Shown here piece after piece: positions 1 to 14,545 of a stretch of DNA of 64,000 bases. The stretch is from Cyathus striatus. Taxonomy: Eukaryota > Basidiomycota > Agaricomycetes > Agaricales > Nidulariaceae. The translations under genes were made by a program, and so were the position numbers. The stretch lies in the NCBI GenBank assembly GCA_025738555.1, contig JAOVFP010000010.1, positions 682,001-746,000 on the forward strand, given 5' to 3'. The notes under the pieces are model-generated. The model made no database searches. It was not told where the DNA came from and saw nothing but the letters and a program-made list of their open reading frames with translations. Within the stretch, counting starts at the first letter, position 1. Each line of letters begins with the position of its first letter.

Positions 1-1915
1 TATAACGTACTTCTTTTGAATATTTCAATGAATATTAGCATTCGGTAGTATCATCATTGGAATAAATAGGACATCTTACGATATTGTTTACAAATCCACA
101 TATTACTTTTGGGTGTAAGAGTCTTGTCCTACCGAATCGAAGTTGAACTTACCAACTGTATTTAAGATCAAAATGCCCTCCATCGTGTATCGATGTAGTA
201 AGACATTAATCTTAGGTAAAATGTTTCTGAGTGTATTTCCGCGTCTCCCGTTTTTCCAAATAGATTCAACCTCCTGGTCAAAAATTATTACATGGTCCCA
301 GAGGGCGCAGGTACACATTGCAACTGAATAGCATAGTGTTTAGGATGCTACAATATGAAAGCAGTCATGGATTCTTACAGTAAAAGTATCGACCTGCCAA
401 TATAGCAGTAGTGTCTCGTTCGAGATTTGACATGCGTCGAAAGTCGCAGACGTTGACTGGTTCAGCCGAATACCATTGCCGAGTATATATACCATGATCA
501 TACCGTGACAAGCGTTCATGCGTTACCTATTCTCATAGGGTTTGCTATTTTGCTGTTTAGCTATTTCGATACACCAACGGGATAATTTGATGGTATCAGT
601 TTAGATAGTAAAGACTGTGATAACTTAACAGCTAGAATAGCAGTCTTAAAAATATGGGATCGGACATATCCATCGAAAGAGATGATCAAATTCCGAAGGG
701 TTCTTGGTTTCTATGGAGGTGAACATACTGAGAGAGAGGACAGCTAGCAAATAAGTAAACTCAGAACATCCCCGTGTGAATTGTGACTAGTACTATGCAG
801 TAGTAACTAACTGTGGGTAACGTGGGAAGTTGTGTTTGGCATGTCGCTTCTCGGGCCCTCGGAGCAATATCGGACCTTGTGCCAACACGTGCGCGTGAAC
901 GAACGATTTACTACTTCCTGTTTTTCCTGGTTTCTCCCGTTCTGCTGCAACCTACCACTACGACATCTTCCTGGATCCCTACCTGTCTTTCCCCCCCTCT
1001 ATCACCTCACCACTTTTCATTTCACACAATATGTTTTCCCGCCAGACTGGGGTTCGTGGCACCCACTGATATGTTCAACATGTGTAACGCACCGCAGGAG
1101 AGCGGCTGGCCGCAGACACGACCTGCTTAGTCGCTGTTAACGTTGTGTATGTTTAGTGACATACGAGTGCTAAGGCGAGTGTTCTTTGAGGTTGATTGTC
1201 GTTGGGGTTTGTGCGAACGAGTTTTGTAGGCATAAACGGTCAGAATCCAGATATCCCTACCGTCTGCTACACAGCGAACGGAGTGAACGCCCTGCCGCGG
1301 GATTTTAGAGACGTGATACGCTTGCCCCAGGATGTTCTGCATATAACACGTTTCAGGATGCGCTCATCCTCGTATCGGTACGCACCTCGATATCCTCCAT
1401 GCACCTACACCCTTTCATCGCCGTCAGCCCGAACACCGTTTTGTATTTTATGCACCCTTTCACTTTTCACCCTTCGCATTTTTTCCATGTAGTCTGCGCC
1501 TTGAAGCTTTGAAGTTCCAGTGTTATACCCTTCTCAGCCGGCAGAAGGAAGAAATAAAAGAGCTGTCGCACCTACTCCTGTCTCTAGTACACGATGCGTA
1601 TCAGCTGAGGATATCATCTGACGCTACCGTCACTTTTTACATTCCAGTCTTTTACTTATGGCATTCTGATGATCGAAAACAGAGAAGTAGCCTTTAGGTT
1701 ACGCGGTTCATATCCCAGACCTTGTGTTTCCACCTAGGGCTGTCATATTAAATTGATTCCGTAACTCATTTACTGGGCTTGACTAGTTCAACTTGAAGTA
1801 CAAAAGGCTGATGCTGGCTCATGTCGTGGAATTACCCCTGAAGATTATACTATTACATTTTGGCTGGTAAAAGGCTTTCATCGCTCACAATATCACCCCT
1901 GAAGGCTGAAAATCA
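1..1915. other. No gene recognised (left edge)
   Basis: Open frames here reach only about 105 codons, overlap on both strands and show no recognisable motif, signal peptide or splice-joined protein. A pyrimidine-rich stretch near 950-1020 produces two overlapping frames without protein-like composition. The last few hundred bases are presumably the promoter of the GMC gene that starts at 1958. Confidence 0.6.
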
Positions 1916-1923
1916 TATAAATA
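1916..1923 (+). promoter_or_regulatory. TATA box of GMC gene 1
   Basis: TATAAATA followed by GG lies 42 nt upstream of the ATG at 1958. The spacing leaves room for a short 5' leader, which supports 1958 as the start rather than an upstream in-frame ATG at 1934. Confidence 0.6.
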
Positions 1924-1957
1924 GGTCATCATTTTGTGCGACCAGTTCTCAATCACA

Positions 1958-4174
1958 ATGCAAATACGATATCTAGCCTTCTTGATTGTCTCCCTTAACA
2001 AATTTGCTTATGGCGCTATATATCAGAGCTTTGACGAAGTTCCGTCTGGAAAGCCGTATGATTTCGTAGTTGCGGGAGGTAAACCCAGCTTCCTTAAATA
2101 TTCTTCAACACTTCAAGACTTACTGGATGGCTGTGACTCAGGAGGGACTGCAGGTTCCGTAATTGCGAACCGATTAACGGAAAACCCGAAATTCAGAGTT
2201 CTAGTTCTAGAGGCAGGACCAAGGTTTGCAATACCTATTATGTCTATTTCAAATGCTAATAATACCTTTTTGATCAGCAACGAAGGAATAATAGAACTTG
2301 AAGCACCAGGGCTTGCTTCTTCGCTGTGGTACACAACCTCTCCATTCGACTGGAATTATACCACTGTACCTCAAGTAGGTTTAAATGGTCGTTCAGTTAT
2401 ATATAATAGAGGCTACGTCCTTGGTGGCAGCAGCTCTATTAGTGCGTTGTTCCCTATTTTATGTCTGCTCATCATATTCAAGTGTCCTATAACAGACGGA
2501 ATGGCCTACACCCGTGGTTCGGCTGACGATTATGACCGTTGGGCCGCTGCAACCGGAGACGAAGGATGGAACTGGAAGAATATGTTACCATATATTTGGA
2601 AGGTATGCATTAACCTAGATAATAATCAGAAGGTAATAATATCATACAGAATGAACATTTCGTTTTACCTGGGGATGGACATTCAATAGTTGGACAGTTT
2701 GATCCCAAATATCACAGCTTTACTGGTATCAACTTTGTCACCGTAACTGGATATGCACGTCTTTTCGACAACGTGTACCTTCAAGCATCTAAAGAACTAG
2801 AGAATGAATTCCCTTTTGACTTGGACATGAATGACGGCACACCCCTCGGCCTATGTTGGAAGCAAGCTACCATCGTCAATGGTACAAGGAGTAGCGCTGC
2901 AACATCCTACCTAGGACCTCGGTTCATTAATCGTCATAATTTGGATGTAGTGTTGAACACCCGTGTTTCTCGCGTATTAAAGTCAAGTCATCGCAAATCA
3001 ATCAATTTGAGAACAATTGAGTTTATGTCAGGTGCGTTCACATTCTAGTTCCACGTTACAACGCAGTAGTTTGAAAAGATTATATAGGAGCTAACAGAAC
3101 GCTGCATACAATAACTGCTCAGAAGGAGGTTATTTTATCATTAGGCTCAATAGGCACGCCTCATATTCTACTGAATTCGGGGATTGGTGATAAGGAGGAT
3201 TTGAAAAAGGTTGGAGTAAAGTCGGTTCTAAATCTCCACAGCGTTGGAAAGAACCTTTCGGACCATTTGTATATTTTAGAGCCTCCGATTACTTGGTCTA
3301 TTAACATGACGGTTGCGCCGGGAAATGCGACTGCAGACCTTAACCAGTGGATAGAAAATCGCACCGGCCCATTATCATTCGGATATACGAATCAGTATGT
3401 TTGGGGAAGAGTTCACGATACGTCGTCAATTTTCAACGCTACTACCCAAGACCCAGCAGCCGGGTCTCATACGCCTCACCACGAATTCATACTGGTTAGT
3501 TATGCGTCGTAAATTTCTTGATTCGACCACTTGTTATTCATATTTTAACCATGCAGTATGGGTCACCAAATATTTCACCAACGGGCGAGGCAATTCTTTC
3601 CATGACTGTCGCGGTGGTAACTATTACATCTCGTAAGTCATTGTTTATTATGTGTGACTATGGGATATCATAATATCTTACACAGGCGGATACATTTCTA
3701 TAAAAAGCAATAATCCATTCGACAAACCGCTCATTGACCCCGCGTACCTAACGGAGGACACTGATGTTCTTCTGTTCAAAGAGGCCATTTCAAGTGCCAA
3801 ACGGTTCATCGGGGCGCCTGTATTTAAGGATCTCATGTTGCACCCCCAAGGGGAGTTTGAAAATGTTACAGATGATCAAACATTGGAGCAGTTCATTCGC
3901 AATAATGTTGGTCAAGGGTTTCATATCGTTGGAACTGCGTCTATGTCACCAAGAGGAGCACAATATGGTGTGGTTGATCCAGACTTGCTTCTAAAAGGTG
4001 CTACAGGATTGAGAATCGTTGATGCCTCGGTAATGGTGTGTACTGTTCCTTCAGAGTTCGTAATAATATATGTTGATTCTTTTGAAGCCGTATGTTCCTA
4101 GTGGTCATACACAGGCGCCCACCTATGCAATTGCTGAGCGAGCTGCTGATCTCATTAAGCACGCTTGGCTATAG
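1958..4174 (+). CDS. Secreted GMC oxidoreductase (aryl-alcohol-oxidase-like), copy 1
   Basis: FAD-dependent alcohol/sugar oxidase or dehydrogenase of the GMC family, probably extracellular. Nine exons join in frame: 1958-2078, 2142-2223, 2278-2441, 2496-2602, 2650-3031, 3088-3494, 3557-3632, 3686-4035, 4088-4174, giving 591 residues, normal for the family. The N-terminus is a signal peptide ending near FAYG. The FAD dinucleotide motif VVAGGGTAGSVIANRL is split by intron 1; LVLEAGP follows, then the GMC signature stretch GYVLGGSSSINGMAYTRG. The C-terminal catalytic domain has HIVGTASMSPRG and PSGHTQAPTYAIAERAADLI, providing the His-His pair used by aryl-alcohol oxidase. Several N-x-S/T sequons fit secretion. 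No disabling change was found. The exact substrate cannot be read from the sequence; pyranose or glucose oxidation are alternatives. It heads a tandem array with a broken copy and an intact copy downstream. Confidence 0.9.
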
Positions 4175-4931
4175 TTATTTGAAGAGTGTGTATTGTTCGT
4201 GGATAAATATACTGAGTTATAGATGATGCATGATGACTAGCTACATCTAGTTCAATCGTTGTGCACATTTACTTATGTTCCTCCGAGTCAGTTCCTCGAA
4301 TTTTGGGACCCGAAACCAATAGGGTCACGTTGCCGTTTTTCAGTAGTTTTTGATGTGTTTTTGAGTTATTTTTCAATTGGTTTTTGGAGTCTTTAAAATG
4401 GAAAAACTGATGAAAACCAGGAGAAAAACCAGCTTAACGTGAAACCCCTGTTGTCGCGCACTTCTTCCCAGTACTGTGACATGTGACTTATCCAGGTGTG
4501 TCGCAAGGGTCTGGTATTGTATTTTGCGTCCATCTCCATTGTTGACTTTACGTCGTCCTTCTGCTTTTGCCTTGGATGTTGAGTCACCGAAAAGCTTGAG
4601 TCGAGATGTTGGGTTGTTGGTAAGGTATTCAAGTGCCCGGGTTGTCCACTCCTTATTCTTTTCCCACTGTATAGTGGGCTCTCGGGGTTTGCTGGCTTTG
4701 ACATCGCTGGTATGAGAAGCTTGCTCGAGGTTGGGAGGTATGACAGCGGGAGTAGATTTCTTGCGCGCCATATGGCAGTATGGGTGATACTTACTGTATT
4801 ATTGGCGGATAGTAAATTTACTGTGTTACACATCACTATTTCATAATCAAGTACATATTATACTTATCATGTGACTACGGTACTGAAAAACAAAAACAAA
4901 AAACGATGCAAAAGCTGCTCCAGAGCTGCTT
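4175..4931. other. Spacer between GMC copies with inserted foreign sequence
   Basis: Similarity to the GMC copies stops at the end of copy 1 and resumes abruptly at about 4932 in the middle of exon 4 of the broken copy. The sequence between contains the minus-strand fragment at 4373-4771 and otherwise nothing recognisable. The missing 5' half of the broken copy was therefore lost or displaced at this junction. Confidence 0.55.
4373..4771 (-). pseudogene. Truncated member of a repetitive basidiomycete gene family (transposon-associated?)
   Basis: The frame begins MARKKSTPAV and contains IQWEKNKEWTTRALEYL, then NPTSRLKLFGDSTSKAKAEG and RRKV. This W-x-x-N-x-x-W...L-x-x-N...KLFGDST pattern is one I recognise from highly repetitive small proteins of mushroom genomes, often found near DNA transposons and thought to carry a helix-turn-helix-like fold; that link is from memory and not tested. 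Similarity ends after about residue 90, and the remaining C-terminus is hydrophobic read-through, so the copy is 3'-truncated. It sits head-to-head with the broken GMC copy and may mark a mobile-element-related rearrangement there. Confidence 0.45.
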
Positions 4932-5883
4932 TGCTGATGACTATAACCATTGGGCTGCTGTGACAGGAGATGAAGGATCGAGCTGGAAGCAGATGTTACC
5001 ATATATTCGGAAGGTACGTAGTAATCAATCAAAGGCTATCAAAATATTAAATCATGTATCTTAGAATGAACGTTTTGTTTTACCAGACCCAGGCCCGAAT
5101 CGTGATTCAACATTTAGACGATTTAATCCGCATATCATAGTTTTACGGGTATCAACTTCGTCACCGTAACCGGATTTGTTCGCCCTTGTGATGGTGTGTA
5201 ACTTCAAGCATCTCAAGAATTGAATGATGAGTTTCTTTTCAACTTGAAGATGAATGATGGAAAACCCCTTGGGCTAGGCTGGAAGCAAGGTACCGTCGGC
5301 AATGGCACAGGAAGCAGCGCTGCAGCATCCTACGTAGGACCACGATTCATTAATCGTCGTAATTTGGATGTCATACTAAACACCCGTGTTTCTCGTGTGC
5401 TGAGTTCAAGTCAAGAGAAAAAGACGGATTTGCGAATGATTGAATTTATGTCAGGTGTGCCGACATTACTGTTAAGTACGGGTTTAGGTTGAAATATAAT
5501 CGTCTGAACATATCCAATCAAAGCAAACCAGCCACTGCATATGCTAGCCGCTGAGAATGAAGTGATTTTATCATTAGAGTCAATAGGTACGCCTCATATT
5601 CTGTTGAATTCCGGAATTGGTGATGAAAAAGAGTTGAAAAAGCATGCAGTGAAATCTGTTGATGCCTCAGCTATGGTGGGACTCCCTCATATTTTCGATT
5701 GGAATGGTATATATGCTGACTAAAAAAATACTTGTATAGCCATATGTTCCAGGTGGTCATACGCAATCACCTACTTACGCAGTTGCTGAGCGAGCTGCTG
5801 ATCTCATTAGACGAGCTTGGCCAACGAATGTAATTGGCAGTGGGCATACTGTCCTAGTGCCACGAATCGGAATTCCCACTTAA
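4932..5883 (+). pseudogene. GMC oxidoreductase pseudogene, copy 2 (5' truncated, internal deletion)
   Basis: Clearly the same family as its two neighbours: DDYNHWAAVTGDEG, LGLGWKQGTVGNGTG, SIGTPHILLNSGIGDEKEL and the 3' end PYVPGGHTQSPTYAVAERAA are readable. The FAD-binding half and signal peptide are missing. The exon-5 equivalent (about 5090-5220) has lost its frame and contains stops. At about 5658 the reading jumps from the equivalent of residue ...VKSV straight to ...VDASAMV, removing about 0.8 kb including the first catalytic histidine region. The last exon and its splice acceptor remain and run to a stop at 5881-5883. It cannot make a working enzyme. Confidence 0.88.
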
Positions 5884-6131
5884 CGACGTGTCCGTTTATA
5901 TTCACGTTATCTGCATCTGGTCTGCATCATTAAGATTCTTCGTTCGGAAGCGAAGTTTCCTTGCATATTTTACCTTTGCCGATTGGCGATACGTACCACA
6001 ATGCATGACAATGTTACCTTTCATCCAGCTTGCATCCCCTGATTTAATAGGCTCACATCGCTCCCCCCCTGACTACTATTTAATTACGATTGTAGCCGTC
6101 GTCGCCTAATACTTACCAACCCACTACTTCA

Positions 6132-8389
<2,258 letters not shown>

Positions 8390-8747
8390 TGCCTTGTATT
8401 TGACTAACTCTGTCATGTTAATGTTTAACACTCCACTCTGCTTTCGCTGCAGAGGTTGGAAGAAGTGCTTAATGTATTTTCTATTGTGGACTTCAGAAAT
8501 AGTCTTGAACCATCCGTCGTCGGTGAATAAGTGTGAAAGCCCAGAAGAGTACGTAGGAGGTGCTTCTTGTTCGGCGACAATCAAAGGCGGTTTGGATTCA
8601 GAGTCTCTGAAGGAAGAAAAAGTGACTGTGTTTTCATCGGAATCTGCCTACAGACTCATATGAGCAATATTCCGACACAGCACTTCTATCGAAACTCGTA
8701 TCCTGAAGCGGCGTATGGTACAATAGCACAGCTATATTGCTCACATA
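8390..8747. other. Convergent intergenic spacer
   Basis: Lies between the 3' end of GMC copy 3 and the 3' end of the minus-strand membrane protein. Frames here are short, overlap on both strands and show no motif. No hairpin or repeat stood out. Confidence 0.6.
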
Positions 8748-9683
8748 TTACATCCTATGGGAGTCGCTTTCGAGCTCCTTCCACTCGCTCACTCGTTCCG
8801 GCCCCTTGTTTCTCTTTATGCGGTTCCATATCCAGCCAGAAATGGCTCTACTATCAATCACCATATGCAAAAATGCAAACAACGCCATTATTGCCGGAAG
8901 TGCTACGAAATAACATCCAATTCGAACGACCTTAAGTTCTGAATGACTCGCTGCGATTATTAATCCTACCATGCAATGCATGTAAGCCTCGATAATAAGT
9001 CGTGTTTCTGGTACTAACCGATTGCTAGGACGCCTACTGAAACTCCAACGGCACCATGCGGGAATGCGAGGATATAAAGATCACACCATACTCGTGTATT
9101 CGATTTTAGTAATTCCTATGGATTTCGACGTTAGCGGACAAGTACCTCCGAATTGGGTGAATGTCAGCTGATACGCACATTTGCGAGCCATTTTGGCTCC
9201 GTGCCATTCATTGCAAATAGTACCGCAGAAGCGACACACACAGAACTGAGCGATAACACAAATGAAATGAGAACACATATAAACGTGCTTGATCTTGTGT
9301 GGTCAATTATCTCTGGCCGTGCAGAGCTTGCAGTAACTAGAGTGGCAGTGGCACCTAGCAGTAATGCGGCCTGGAACCAATATTGCAATGTCCAATTCAT
9401 CAAGAAACTGAGGCCGTACCACGATATTAGTGTTCTGATAAGTTGTCATACAGCGTTGAGCATAATCCTTCCATTCGGAACGACTTGCATGTGCGAGCCG
9501 CCATAGTTCGTCGAGTGAAGGACTACCGGTGGCGACGAGGCACAGGGCTTCGAATAATAAGCGGAACGGCAGAAGTTCAGGTGCTTTCCAATGCGATGGC
9601 ATAGGCGCCACCTCGCGGGATGATATGCTCCTTGCTGGTGAAATAGATTGGTAACGCCTCATGTTGAACAGTTGAGAGCGCAA
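8748..9683 (-). CDS. Small multi-pass membrane protein, function unknown
   Basis: Four exons on the minus strand, 9420-9683, 9179-9370, 9019-9115 and 8748-8950, join in frame to 251 residues. The second intron boundary is supported by a CTAAC branch-site-like element about a dozen bases before its acceptor. Hydrophobic segments include AALLLGATATLVTA, TFICVLISFVLSLSSVCVA, ILAFPHGAVGVSVGVLAI and YFVALPAIMALFAFLHMVI; the conserved-looking loop NGTEPKWLAN lies between the second and third. The C-terminus is charged and cytosolic-looking (WNRIKRNKGPERVSEWK). It resembles uncharacterised agaricomycete membrane proteins of similar length; no function can be assigned. The start at 9683 is chosen because a TATA box lies about 50 nt upstream; inner methionines at residues 8 and 28 are alternatives. 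Confidence 0.72.
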
Positions 9684-9732
9684 TAGGGCAGGGGGATGTG
9701 AAATTGGATGAAGTTGTTATCACCTGAGTCCC

Positions 9733-9740
9733 TATTTATA
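9733..9740 (-). promoter_or_regulatory. TATA box of the 9683 membrane protein gene
   Basis: On the minus strand the sequence reads TATAAATAGG, about 50 nt upstream of the proposed ATG. An overlapping minus-strand open frame (9659-10117) runs through this box and is therefore probably not coding. Confidence 0.5.
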
Positions 9741-12700
9741 CTTTTGTGCTGCAGAGACAGGGAAGCAGCGCCTGTCGTGGCCCACGCGTGATCGATGACA
9801 TCTAGGAACATCGGTTTTCGAATCGCATTCATCTGTGCTTTAATCGGAATGACTCGTAAGTATATTTCGCACAAATTTAATTTTGTTTGAATCCTTACAA
9901 TTCGCAAGGCCTGCAACTTGCGGGTACAGTGTTCACTGAAGCAACGAAGAGCAAGGAGCATTGTTGTAATGACGATTCCCACGTACGTAGTAAACGATTC
10001 TTGGCACCCTTTGCAATTACCGATTTTGGTTTTATTCAACTTTGACCCTGCTACCCGGTTAACATAAGTAGACAGTTTCCGAGATGCCCGAGAGTGACCG
10101 CGGAAATTTCGAACCAAATATGTTCATAACACTTTAATCAATTAGATGTTAGATGATGAAGGGTGCGTTGCTTACAGAAATGTGAAAATTTCTCAGTACT
10201 TTCTCACATTGGTATGGACATTACCTAGCTTGGTGTATCTTTATTCATGGTGTTACTATTACTGTCGGCTACCCGGAACCTGGTCAATCTTCATCTTGTC
10301 GCTTTCACAATCGCTTTCTGCCCAATTTTTTTTGCACATATTTGTAGTTAGCTATTATAGTAATATGATGCTCAATTTTTGTGGTGGGAGCATGTCTGGT
10401 TACTGAGAAATGTTGTAATGAGTATGTGATTCCGATCAAAGTTGGCTAAATTTAGCATGCAGATTCTCACACGCTTTCTCGAAGACAATTTCTCTGCATT
10501 TTCCATCCCCATCCTTGTACAACATAATGTTGTGTAGCTATTTTCGAGCACCCTTTATTCAATGGAACATCTTCTAATGTAATAATTGCTATATATCTTA
10601 GGTTATAATGCTAGTTTTTAGTATAGTAGTAGCAGAATAACAATTTAGAGCATATATATGAAAATCAATACACCACTTGAACAGCATGCCTGAAGAGACT
10701 TAAACTTCTGGAAGTGGATATATATGCATGAACCATCACAGAACATCATAAATCAGATTTTTTGCGATTTTATTTGCAGTGGTATGCATGGATATGATAT
10801 GCATGGCTTATGTCATTCTTTATGGTCTATTTGAGGAGAATTTTAAGTTACAGACTAAATGAAGCCAATAATTCAACTTAAATAGGATGTATCTATGTCT
10901 TAATATTGTAGCAAGTCCGCACGAAAGCTGTAGCTTCAATAGAAACATTATACAATGGCAATAAGACTGAAAACAACATACTTGTTAGCGACATCATGTC
11001 ATTAATGAGTTCTAAGCTTAGTCAAAGCTTAGTAATTAATACTAGCCGAGACCCTGTCAGGGTTATATATGCGCTGACCAGGTTCCGGTTACCAAAATCG
11101 TCAGGAGACTTCAGAATAAAAATATTCATAGCACACTGAAGAGAACCTCAAAAATTCTGATTCAAAGTGTGATAGAATCTAAAATAAATACATAATGCAG
11201 CACACACATTTTATGTTCGAAAAATAGACACTGGAATGGACAATTCACATTTTACACTAGAGTGACCAGGATCTAGATCGGCAGCAGTATATTAGAGTGT
11301 CACTGTTACATCAGTAAATCTGTACACGCATTCATGAGAACATTCGGCACATTATCTTTCAAAGTGACGTTAGGTGACGTTTGCATTTGTATTATGAGTT
11401 GTCTTTCTCTTCCATCATCAACGTTGACTTTCTCTCTGTCATTCACCTCTTCAAAACATGGGTTTGCATTCAGTTGGTGTTCTGTTTGCATCTCATCTTT
11501 TGCTGCATTTTAATATTTTCTAACTATATCAATGTCTAGCCTTGTGGCATATACCATCCCTATCCACAGCAAGATTTTGCTAGTATGCTATGGTACATCT
11601 ACAATGTGCACATCCTACAACTCATACAGCATAATTACTACTGAGACTCAATAAGTTGTCTGGTAACACCTTGGGGGGAAGAGAGAACTTGAACACTGGG
11701 AAAAGTTGAAGGATGGTGAGATGTTGTCATATACCCAGAATCACGGGGTTCAACATTTCAAGTTGATTGTTGATAGATGCCGAGTGTCCTGACCCTGCTT
11801 ACCGAGGCTCGGATAGGCAGCATCTGATCAGGTCAACTGGGGCCTCAAGCATGCTGGATTCTACTGGCCCAGGGCGATTTCACTAAATTCAAAATTTTGG
11901 ATCTGAGTCTCAAGTCATCCCACCAATCAGCAAATTCAATTGAAAGTCCTTGAGGTTTGAACCTGTCTCATGCCGCTCCCTTTTTCACTGCCCTCCTCAG
12001 CGCTCCTGCCTCCACCACGCCAATGTTACTATCTATCAAGACAGAATTGTGTTTGGCCCTTATGTTGTGTTATAAATTCTCTGCACTAACCCTCTATTCA
12101 TCATGTTAGGCTCACGTTAGGAATAGCAAGTTGGCTTAGCAGGCTATTTGAACACTCAGGATGTGCCTGGTGACTGTGGAGTATTGGTAGGGTGAGGTTT
12201 TGTTGTGCAGTAGAAGAAGCACAGTGGCTTTTGGGTGAGTGCTATTCCACTATTTCTAAAGACCAATGCATTTTGTGACAGTTCTTGTTTCAGATGTACA
12301 GTTTAGCAGTATAGAGGCTATAGTAGAGGGAGTTGTTTCGATTTTTTGCATTACTGTCAGTTCTATATTATTTTGTAGTACATACTATTATGCATAAAAG
12401 TAGTCTATAAATGTACATGTATATATATGGCATAAAATATGTGCATATTTGCAATTTACTACCAAATTAAGTGAGCTTCAAGGTGCTTTTCAAGTGTCTT
12501 TCAGGTCGTCTTTTGTAAGGAAAGAATGCATTTGGGTAACATTCAAAAGACCAACTTGACATTTAAAGATAACTCAAAGATAACTACTACATTAAACGCA
12601 AATGACCTAGAGTTAAATGACACACTGAAGTTGGCCACTTTCGTGACATTCCCGGCATTTCGGTCTTTAAAAGATGCATAACGTCGTGAGAATGCGCCTA

Positions 12701-13834
12701 CAGATTTGCCGATGTATTACTTAAGTACTGCTATTGTCGAGTCGATATAGTCGAGTTTCAATGATGAGACATTGCTGAATGATACAACGATAGTGAGAAT
12801 GAGAAGTGGAAGAGCTTCAGGAGACTTACAAGGGCTGCAACTCATTCAACTAGTACTGATCGTACAGAACAGTGTGAATACCAGCACATATATGTGGCCT
12901 TGGTGGGTGCGAGATAACCTATGTAAAGGAGGGAGATAATTGAGAGTAATAAGTAATGAGTGATGAACTGATAGTGATTTTGGAAGAGTCAAGAACTAAT
13001 GAATGTGGACCCCGAGATAGAAAGGCAAGATTTGAAATTTGAGTGGCGAGTTGATGGCGAGCTCATATTGGCTTCTTTGCTTTCCAGAAGTAAATGAGTA
13101 AAATACTCATAATGTGGTACTACGTGACCATGACATAGAAGGTGCTGAGGTTTTCGATGAAGGCGCAGAGGTTTTCGAAAGGCTTAGTGGTGACAACGGT
13201 AGAGGGTGCTACTATAGACTCGGGAGACCAATGCACAAATAGTGTACAACAACAGCGTTCGGGATGGTTCGAGAACAACTGCAAATTACGTAATATTTCG
13301 CAAAATAGTTGAAATGTTTTCAGCGCTTGCTATCAGTACTCTACTTATTATTTGTATTATTTTTATGTTTTCAATTTTTCAAAAAAAATTTCTTGTCACC
13401 CCTCCAACTCCGCAGACGGCTTCATGGAAGTTGAAACTTTGAAGTCTCAATTTGGCATAGATGATAGTTACCGTAATTTGGTTGTATTTTACTTGGGGGT
13501 CCATGCCACAACAATACAACACCCCATACAACAAGGACGGTGACAGCACATCGCTGCGATCAACAACCTTGTTCTTACAATAGAATGAACAACAACACCC
13601 CTTACCCTAACCACGATGTGGGCGTGCTGTGTCCACCACACGAACCATAAGTCATGGAAGGCGATGGGCGCAGGCGTTCTTTATCCTTACCCGTCTATTT
13701 CGCCCACATTGCTGCTTAACACTAGGTCAAAATTCTAGAGTTGTGATGGTGCTTTAACTTCGATTCTTACCGACTCCTATGGTCTAACTTTCCAATCGCA
13801 GTTATATAACGGGCAATCCAGTAAGGCTGGAGAA
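9741..13834. other. Gene-poor AT-rich region
   Basis: No supportable gene over four kilobases. A minus-strand frame at 9659-10117 and plus-strand frames at 10146-10406, 13242-13442 and 13352-13543 are the longest, none with a recognisable motif. The 13242-13543 frames include a hydrophobic stretch (residues SALAISTLLIICIIFMF) and could be upstream exons of the gene that follows, but I could not join them convincingly. No inverted or tandem repeat of note was found; divergent transposon relics cannot be excluded. Confidence 0.5.
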
Positions 13835-14545
13835 TTGATTGCATTAGGCGCATCGTTAGCATTCGCTATCTATGTACTAGCTCCAGAGCACGAGCTGACG
13901 TCAGTTCAAAAATTGATGACGAACATCCCCTGCTCGAAAACTGTCAAAAAACTGAAATCCAAACTCAATGGACGCAACTTATATCGCTGGGTCAAACGCA
14001 AGTTTACGACATATGACGTCTATGAGTCTGATGAAGAGGAAGAGAGATACTGGAAGGCGGCACTAGCTGGGCAGAGGGAACTCAATGCCTCTGATGCTAA
14101 ATACGTTCGAAGATCGAATCCTGAATCTTCTAGGCCGCCTCTGGTCATGTACTACACCCCAGCGCTTCCTCCTATATACCGGGACCATCACCGGACCCGC
14201 GTTCCTAGCGACGTTTACCTACCTCCACGAACGATATGCAAATGGCAACGGATGATGTATCCGAGATATGTAGGCGCCTGTTGTTCAACTGTTCTATTTT
14301 TGCAGAATACTGATTAACAATCTTAGCATCATCTGCGCCTTTCAGACGCGTCGAGACTGAGAAGAAGCATTACTCTGAGGGACGCGAAAGCAATTCGACG
14401 AATTACCAAGCAGGAACCGGACAAGATTTTTTTCACCGATTCGAACCTTCCTCGGCGGTATCAGCGTTCCAGGGAGTATCAGCACATGTGGCAAGAGTGG
14501 CAAGCTGAACCTCACGATCCAGAACTTGTGATTGTTTTCGAGTGA
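13835..14545 (+). CDS. Unrecognised protein with N-terminal hydrophobic segment
   Basis: Two exons, 13835-14269 and 14327-14545, join in phase across a 57-nt intron with a TTAACA-like branch site, giving 217 residues. The first exon opens with a hydrophobic stretch (ALGASLAFAIYVLAP), then a basic region (KTVKKLKSKLNGRNLYRWVKRK), an acidic patch (ESDEEEERYW) and a Pro-rich part. The second exon is Arg-rich (ASRLRRSITLRDAKAIRRI) and ends PHDPELVIVFE before the stop. Composition and clean splice joining argue for a real gene. The frame stays open upstream to a good acceptor (AATCGCAG ending near 13800), so an additional 5' exon is likely and the start given is only the first methionine in this exon. 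No family recognised; possibly a type II or tail-less single-pass membrane protein. Confidence 0.5.

Noticed and set aside
9659..10117. 152-codon minus-strand frame upstream of the membrane protein
   Set aside because: It overlaps the start of the better supported gene in another frame and runs through its TATA box; no homology recognised.
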